This document shows, one piece after another, positions 58,490 to 64,000 of a stretch of 64,000 nucleotides of DNA. The DNA is taken from assembly GCA_005406025.1 (NCBI GenBank), contig BGZK01000296.1, forward strand, positions 310,001-374,000, given 5' to 3'. The DNA is from Eumeta japonica. Taxonomy: Eukaryota > Arthropoda > Insecta > Lepidoptera > Psychidae. Both the position numbers and the translations under genes were made by a program. How positions within the stretch are numbered: position 1 is the stretch's first letter; the number at the start of each line of letters is the position of its first letter. The notes beneath the pieces were generated by a model. It saw only the letters and a program-made list of their open reading frames with translations. It had not been told where the DNA came from and ran no database searches.

Positions 58490-60620
58490 CATCCGTGTCA
58501 GATGGCCACAGCAAAACGTAGAAGATGGCCATATTATTTCTTCGTCCTTTTCCCTTTACCTTTCTCCTTGCCTTCATTTTCCTTGTCTTCACTGTTTCCC
58601 CTTGCCTTTTTTCCACGTGTCACAAGTATTTTCAAACGGAGTACATGTCTTCCATTTTCATGCATCCATTTAAGACAGAAAATGCATTGAATCCAATCTT
58701 CGATTTTTTTGGCATTAAAGTAATTTTCACCACATCTTATACAATCATATTCGTAGTCTTCTCCAGCTGAATCTTCACTATCCAAATATATTTCACATTC
58801 TTCTGCAGAAGTTGATTCTAGTTGATTTTGATTTATTTTTAAACAAACGGGGCTTGGGACTTGTTTATTTTTTGTTTCTTCTCTATTTTTTCTTTCCTTG
58901 CTTTAATACTTTCTTTTGAAGTTAGTACTGTTGTTACTTGTTTTGCACGATTTCTTGTAGAGTTATCAATTTCTGAGGCTGCATTTAACTCGTACAGAAA
59001 TTTAGAAGGAGTTTCAGTAGTGTCTGTAACAGATTTTGACGTTCCTGGTTGGGGTGACCTCGTCTCAGGTGGTTCTGGGATTTGAATTCGATTAGAAACG
59101 TTAAGTTGTATTGGTGCTTTATTTTTCTCTTCATAGAAGTCTGATATGAAAGCATAATCAGGAATAATGGACGGTTGAAATGGATATATTCCAGTAGAGC
59201 TGAAACCAGAAAAAGGTTTCCTTTGAGTCGTAGATTTTCCCCAAGATTTTGACAAGAGTGCCAAATTGTGATCGGGTAATTCTTCGACCTGTATGATTAT
59301 TAAGCCGATTTCGACATTTTTCATAAAAATAATATTTTAAGGACTTGAAAAAAGCTCTGTCTAAGGGTTGGAGATAATGAGTAGTATGGCTTGGCAAACA
59401 AAAAAGAATAATGTCGTTTGCCTCGGCTAGTTCTAGAACTTCGACTGAACCTGAAAAAAATGTCCATCAACAATCAATAGGACTTTTTTAGTTGGTTTTC
59501 AAGAAATAAAGTTGTCTTTAAGCCAAGCTGTAAAGATATCTGCAGTTATGTAGGTCAATTTTTGTGATATGTAGAGAATGAAACTTAGAAGTAAGACATC
59601 CTCACACTCTGCTTTTTTAATTTTGCCCTTCATGTTACAAGCGGGAGGCAAAAATACTCCTTCGGCACTGCAACAGGCTATCACAGTTTCTCTCTTTTCA
59701 GTTGACGTTATTATGACTACGGCTTTATTTCCTTTCTTAGATAAAACAGTCCCAGGACGGTTATTCAGCTGGAGACCAGTTTCATCCATAGTAAAGAGTT
59801 TGGAAGGCTTAGTGAACAATTCGTTATTCTTTAAAACGGTCTCCAAAAGATCGAAATATGATTCTACTTCATTACGATTTATACATTTTAAGCAAGCCAT
59901 GGATATTCCCTCCGATTTGCGAATTTTAATATCTTGATTTCTTTCTAAAAATCCAGTAAGAAAATCAGAGCCAGCTTTTTGCTTTTCTGTATCGAATTTA
60001 TGTTTCGAATTTAACTGTTGTGCAAATGTAAATACGATAGTCCGCACATCGCTCCTGGTTAAGGAAAATCCCTTGCATTTTTTGTATATGACGATAGAGA
60101 TTTCTTTCATTTTTAAAGTCGAATATCCTGGGCGCAAAAGTCCCTTTCTAGGATTGTTTTTCTTCAAACGCCCTTCCAAAGTTTCTCTTGAAATGTTAAA
60201 ATTCATTGCGCCCTATAAACTGACATATTCTCGTTTTTTATAGCATTTAATGGATTTGATAACTATTCTTGTGTCAGTTACCACTGATCGATATTCGCAC
60301 GTATTTTGCCATCTCAAAAATTAAAAATGGTCATATAAGCCAAAAAAACATGGCCATATAATCAAAAAAACTGTCACAGTAAAATAACTTTGACGATTTT
60401 GAGGTTATAATAACAACAAAACATCAAAATTCAAAGTAAAATTAACATAAAATCGATTATAAAAATACGTCCACAACGTAGGAAATAACATGCACTAACA
60501 TTTTTTGAGGTAGTTTTAACATGATACTATAAACTACTCACCTTTTTAAGTTTTTTCGGCACAACAAACTGCATTACGTGCGATCACTCACGAACGTTAA
60601 CAGCGTTCTGCCGATACATA
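58490..60620 (-). mobile_element. pogo-like (DDE_1, Tigger/jerky type) transposon
   Basis: The minus-strand transposase with its 5' leader spans this interval. TIRs could not be fixed by eye. The right part holds an apparent first exon (MQFVVPKKLKK, 60575-60543) ending in a donor AAAAAG|GTGAGT and joined over about 300 bp to the main frame. Element limits are approximate. Confidence 0.75.
58534..60206 (-). pseudogene. Frameshifted pogo-like transposase with C-terminal zinc finger
   Basis: Order on the minus strand: psq-type helix-turn-helix end FNISRETLEGRLKK (60198-60155), then the CENP-B-type DNA-binding region. The catalytic triad follows: TMDETGLQLNN (Asp near 59786), VLLIVDGHFF (near 59480-59455) and HYLQPLDRAFFKSLKYYF (Asp near 59360). 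After that come a FSSTGIYPFQPSIIPDYAF stretch and a long polar region rich in Ser, Pro, Thr and Lys (59080-58850). It ends in a PHD-like Cys/His finger, CIRCGENYF..WIQCIFCLKWMHE (58760-58660), and a basic tail. Frame changes near 59500, 59400 and 59300 break it; otherwise the protein is nearly complete, so the copy is fairly young. The role would be cut-and-paste at TA sites (family knowledge). Confidence 0.85.
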
Positions 60621-61174
60621 GCGCCATCTACTAGCAAGATATGGATCTTTTCGCTTGATCATCTTGAACGACTGGCCATATCACTCTGAATTATCCTATT
60701 TATAGCAAAAATAATAATTGACTATCATTAACGGCGACTTTCATGTGAGGATCAAAACCAGCATCGAGAGCGGTATTGGAACTGAAAAGCGGGAGGGAGG
60801 TCGGTATCAGGATCGGAACCGACAATCGACCCAGAATTGAAATCGATAATAGGAAGGAAAAGACAAATTTGAAAAGAAAAGACAAGGAAAAGAAAACCGC
60901 TTTTTAATTTTTGCCCATCTCAGCGGGCAGGTAACAGTTAGTAAACAATTAATATAAGTCATAAAACTTATATTGTTCTAATTATTGCAAATTAAGTAAC
61001 TGCTCTGGGTTTAATGTATTGTTTAGCCATTAGAAGTTTATTTAGGTTTTTATGATGGCAGTAATAATCTAAAGATATTTATTACTACGAGAGATCAGCT
61101 TCAAATACATTTTTGCTCCACAATTTTAGATTTACTTTATTAATAGGGTTTACATTATGAAACAATCGTGTACT
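60621..61174. other. Noncoding spacer
   Basis: A GC-richer, G/A-skewed patch (60740-60890). A CTCF-like word (tagcgccatcta) lies at 60619-60630. No gene is seen. Confidence 0.4.
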
Positions 61175-61930
61175 GTCATACTTCATTTAGCAAGTCTCGT
61201 GACCTATGGAATTTTGTTATGGGGTCACGCAGCCGGTGTTAACACAATTTTCGTACTGCAGAAGCGAGCTATTCGTGCTGTTTATGATTTGAGACCAATG
61301 GCATCTCTGAGAGAAAAATTTAAGGAGATTAATATTTTTATTTTGGCATTACAATACATATACGAAAACCTGGTATATGTCAAGAGACCTATAGAATCGT
61401 TCCGAAAAAGAAGCGACATCCATAACATTAACACTAGACATAAGAACGATCTTGCTGCTCATAAGACCCATCTAAGTAAAGTTAATAAATCATTTAAGGG
61501 GTAATGTGTGCGCTTTTATAATAAAATCCCAGCTGAAATTCAAAATTTGTCATTTTATGAATTTAAACGCTTCGCTAGAAGAAAGTTATATGGCAAGGGT
61601 TATTATATAGTGTCTGAACATCTTAATGAAAAAAACTCATGGGATTGAACTACTCGGCTATCAGGTTGCTTCATGTTATTACTAAGTGTTGTACTAAATT
61701 ATTAATAAATAAATATTTTGTATATTTAACGATTGAGTGCGTTTAACGATTTAAATGAGTAAAAAAGAGCAAACCTTGAGTTTTTTGTCCATTCTTCTCA
61801 AGGTGGATCAGCATTTGGAATGGGTGGTAATGTTAATGTCCCAAACGGTTATTTATGACGCAGTTCAAGTATAATTTCTATTGCCTACGAAATGAGATAT
61901 TTTTCATTTGATTTGATTTGATTTTGAAGG
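61175..61930 (+). mobile_element. 5'-truncated copy of the same non-LTR retrotransposon
   Basis: Encodes the C-terminal segment TYGILLWGHAAGVNTIFVLQ through NKSFKG (61199-61501), then a stop, then VRFYNKIPAEIQ and RRKLYGKGYY in the same order as 44275-44728, and the same 3' tail. It ends in (gattt)n near 61925 (catttgatttgatttgattt). About 85-90% similar to the main copy by eye. Confidence 0.9.
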
Positions 61931-62034
61931 GTTGAGTTTATTTAACTTATCAAGCCATACGATTTTATTTACAATATTGAGATTTTATATTTTTAATTAA
62001 ACTTGTAGTATATATTTAAGTTATTATTTAAAGA
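61931..62034. other. Noncoding spacer
   Basis: AT-rich; nothing recognisable. Confidence 0.4.
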
Positions 62035-62480
62035 ATATAGAAGAGCTCACGGGAACGAAGCGACAGAAGACATCGCAATTATCGATCTGTCCTGTGGCCC
62101 GGTAGATTTGGCCCTGCGCAAGCGGCGCACGGAGGAGACGGAAGGTTCGTTTACACGCCAGCACCGCACGCGGTCGTTTGCGATGTCGTGTGTAAATAGA
62201 TAATTGCGGTCTCATCGAAACGTTTCGACCGCCGGAGATCGCGCGGCGGGGGCGACGACCAGCTTTCACTTTCCGGTCGCCGTCCGCCCGACGCCCGCGC
62301 CGGTTTTCGTCGGTCCCCTTGTGGACGATCGGATGTAACCTCTCTGCATTGTTCTTACGTTCTTACGTCTACCGGAAAATAAATATAATTACTCTTACTC
62401 TCTTACGCTTACTCATTCTATGCGTCTACGTCGACGTGAACGGACCGTCTCGCGAACGATAATACATATCAGTTTCTTTA
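62035..62480. promoter_or_regulatory. Large GC-rich unique island
   Basis: About 300 bp (62040-62340) far above the local GC level, with words such as cgcaattatcgatctg and its near-complement tagataattgcggtct 150 bp later (62086 and 62197). These form a long-range inverted pair of homeodomain/DREF-like sites. No motif-bearing frame. Confidence 0.35.
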
Positions 62481-64000
62481 TCGAATGGAATGCGCCTGCG
62501 ACGGATTATTCATTATTGTAATTTTCATGAATCGTTGAATCGGCACACTAGTTGATGATTCAACTTTTAGATTTTTTTATTGAATAAAGTAGCTATTCAT
62601 GTACGAGATAGTTTACATTTAAATTGATTTTTTCAATGATTTCCATACCGATTTTTATTCCTTTCCTCTAATAGAATAAATAACACACAGCACGCCCAAT
62701 GGACTATGGTACACGTGGGTTTTAGATTAAAGGTGATTAGAGTCTGGCCTGAAATAACTAAAACGTGCGATTCTTAACAATTCAAAGGTTATGAGTCAAT
62801 TTACAAAATTGATAATAATCAGCATTTTCAAATGTTTTTATATTATTTATTTATTGCATAACTTATTTAGGCAGCTATTTGTTTTTTATTACGGAAGGCT
62901 GTTTTTAATGATTGAATAAAATAAATACCGCTAAGTCTAATCAATCATTTAAAAACACGTAATATTAATGCCTCTATTGTTTTAGTTTAGAAGAACTATG
63001 AAATTGATTTTTGTGACTTGTAAAAGAATGTACTATCAAAGAATAGTATTTTACCAGAAAAATGGCGCACTTAAATAAAATATCCAAAAATTTCCACATA
63101 TTAAGATACGGAAACGAATATTTCAAAAAGGGCCTTTTTGATAAGTTAAGAAGGTTGCAAGAAATGCAAAAATATGTGATAATAGACTCTCGTCTACAAT
63201 GCTACCCTTGCTATTCTCACCAGTGCTTCTATTTAAGGAAAAAAATCTCTTTAAACATTACACAACGTGAATATGCTGAAATACTAATATGTCTTTTCGA
63301 CGATTGCCATGGCAAATTTGGATCCGATTTTTAAAATTTCATTAAATGCGCCAATTTTTCCAGTAGAACACTATTCTTTGATAATACATTTTTTACAAGT
63401 AATAACGATCAATTACGCAATTCTTTAGAACTGAAATAATCGATTCGTTAATAGTAAGTAAGCGTTTTTAGCGGTGTTTATTTTATGACACCGTTAAAAG
63501 GGCCTTAACGGATAACAATAAAATATGAAAAGCTCGTTAAAGTATTTAAATAATGAATTTAAAATGTTAATGGTGTATGTGATAATGGTGATTTTCGTTA
63601 ATTTTTTAAACTGACTCACAACCTTTCAACCGTTACCTTTTTTGGTTTTACTTTTAGCCCAAAACCTCACCACCTTTAATTACTGAGTATTATCTGAGTT
63701 CAGGAAAAAAATCCTGAACTCGGTAGTACTGAATAATACAGTTGTTCTGTACTGGATTTCGTTATTCCATTTTGGGAAAAAAAAACTATATATTCTCGAC
63801 GGATATTGCAAATAGATCACAAATTGTCAGTTATCAGAATTAAAGGTTTTAAATTTTTATATATATCTAGATGGATATACTAAATATTTCTAAATTATAA
63901 ATTGAATTTTGATTCAATAATGTGTTCAAAATAAATTTAATAACTTCTCATGCAGGCTGCGCTTATCCGTTTACGGCGTTGCGTGTATTTCACGCACGGC
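62481..64000. other. AT-rich noncoding DNA to the right edge
   Basis: No supported gene. The plus ORF at 63062-63334 (90 codons, Cys/Tyr-containing, MAHLNKISKNFHILRYGNEY start) has no recognised domain; its AT-rich codons do not argue for a gene. A foldback lies at 63696-63721. Confidence 0.4.
63696..63721. repeat. Short foldback, 10-nt arms, 6-nt A loop
   Basis: gagttcagga, loop aaaaaa, tcctgaactc. Imperfect pairing continues outward. Confidence 0.75.

Noticed and set aside
58525..58770. Plus-strand Phe/Leu-rich ORFs
   Set aside because: Antisense to the Cys/His finger and basic tail of the pogo-like transposase.
63062..63334. 90-codon ORF as a gene
   Set aside because: No domain, AT-driven codons, no splice or promoter context.
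1..64000. CRISPR arrays, operons, rRNA or LTR retrotransposon ends
   Set aside because: Looked for and not seen; the sequence is a eukaryotic chromosome segment.

Overview
This is eukaryotic, AT-rich DNA with small coding exons, GT-AG introns and many decayed transposons. I read it as a chromosomal segment of an insect, most likely a butterfly or moth. The reasons are a Helitron 3' end with the CGCGG/CCGCG hairpin and terminal CTAG, the 'ggccaagtgcg' and 'ggaaccctta..gtccgtccg' repeats I know from lepidopteran genomes, insect mariner copies, and a TATA/Inr promoter. The species cannot be named. Prokaryotic features (operons, ribosome binding sites, CRISPR arrays) do not apply.

Host genes. 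Two minus-strand genes are supported. The first is only one partial exon at the left edge (1-442), encoding a hydrophobic segment followed by a Lys-rich polar stretch. The second is complete: six coding exons between 18564 and 14543 join without a frame error into a 330-residue secreted protein with six cysteines near its C-terminus. Its ATG lies one base after a splice acceptor, so the 5' UTR begins further upstream. The best candidate is a TATA box (31872-31884) and a noncoding exon (31848-31745) ending in a perfect donor, giving a 13.2-kb first intron. A weaker plus-strand exon pair (32555-32603, 34172-34260) includes a stretch like the start of the second transmembrane domain of ABCC transporters.

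Mobile elements, left to right: a mariner with both TIRs and TA target duplication (6778-8010); a TA-flanked MITE (8212-8449); an internally repetitive block (10250-11720); a tRNA-derived SINE (about 33110-33312); three copies of one non-LTR retrotransposon tail (38505-38625, 42400-44965, 61175-61930); two more mariner remnants (39060-39960, 41861-42320); a Helitron helicase tail with its 3' end (45852-46360); a full hAT with TIRs and an 8-bp target duplication (47527-50819); a degenerate tandem array of about 120 bp (54700-55490); two inverted copies of one repeat (23745-24395 and 56600-57290); and a frameshifted pogo-like element with a C-terminal zinc finger (58490-60620). All transposases seen are broken.

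The rest is AT-rich noncoding DNA with islands of GC-rich, non-repetitive sequence (for example 19970-20130, 20510-20760, 28370-28700, 37140-37460, 52500-52690, 53340-53720, 57560-57790, 62040-62340), which look like candidate regulatory elements in introns or between genes. The most unusual pattern is a set of short near-perfect foldbacks with 4-6 base loops scattered through the window. One of them can be compared with a related repeat copy that lacks the palindrome, which suggests small template-switch mutations. I found no clearly new biological system.
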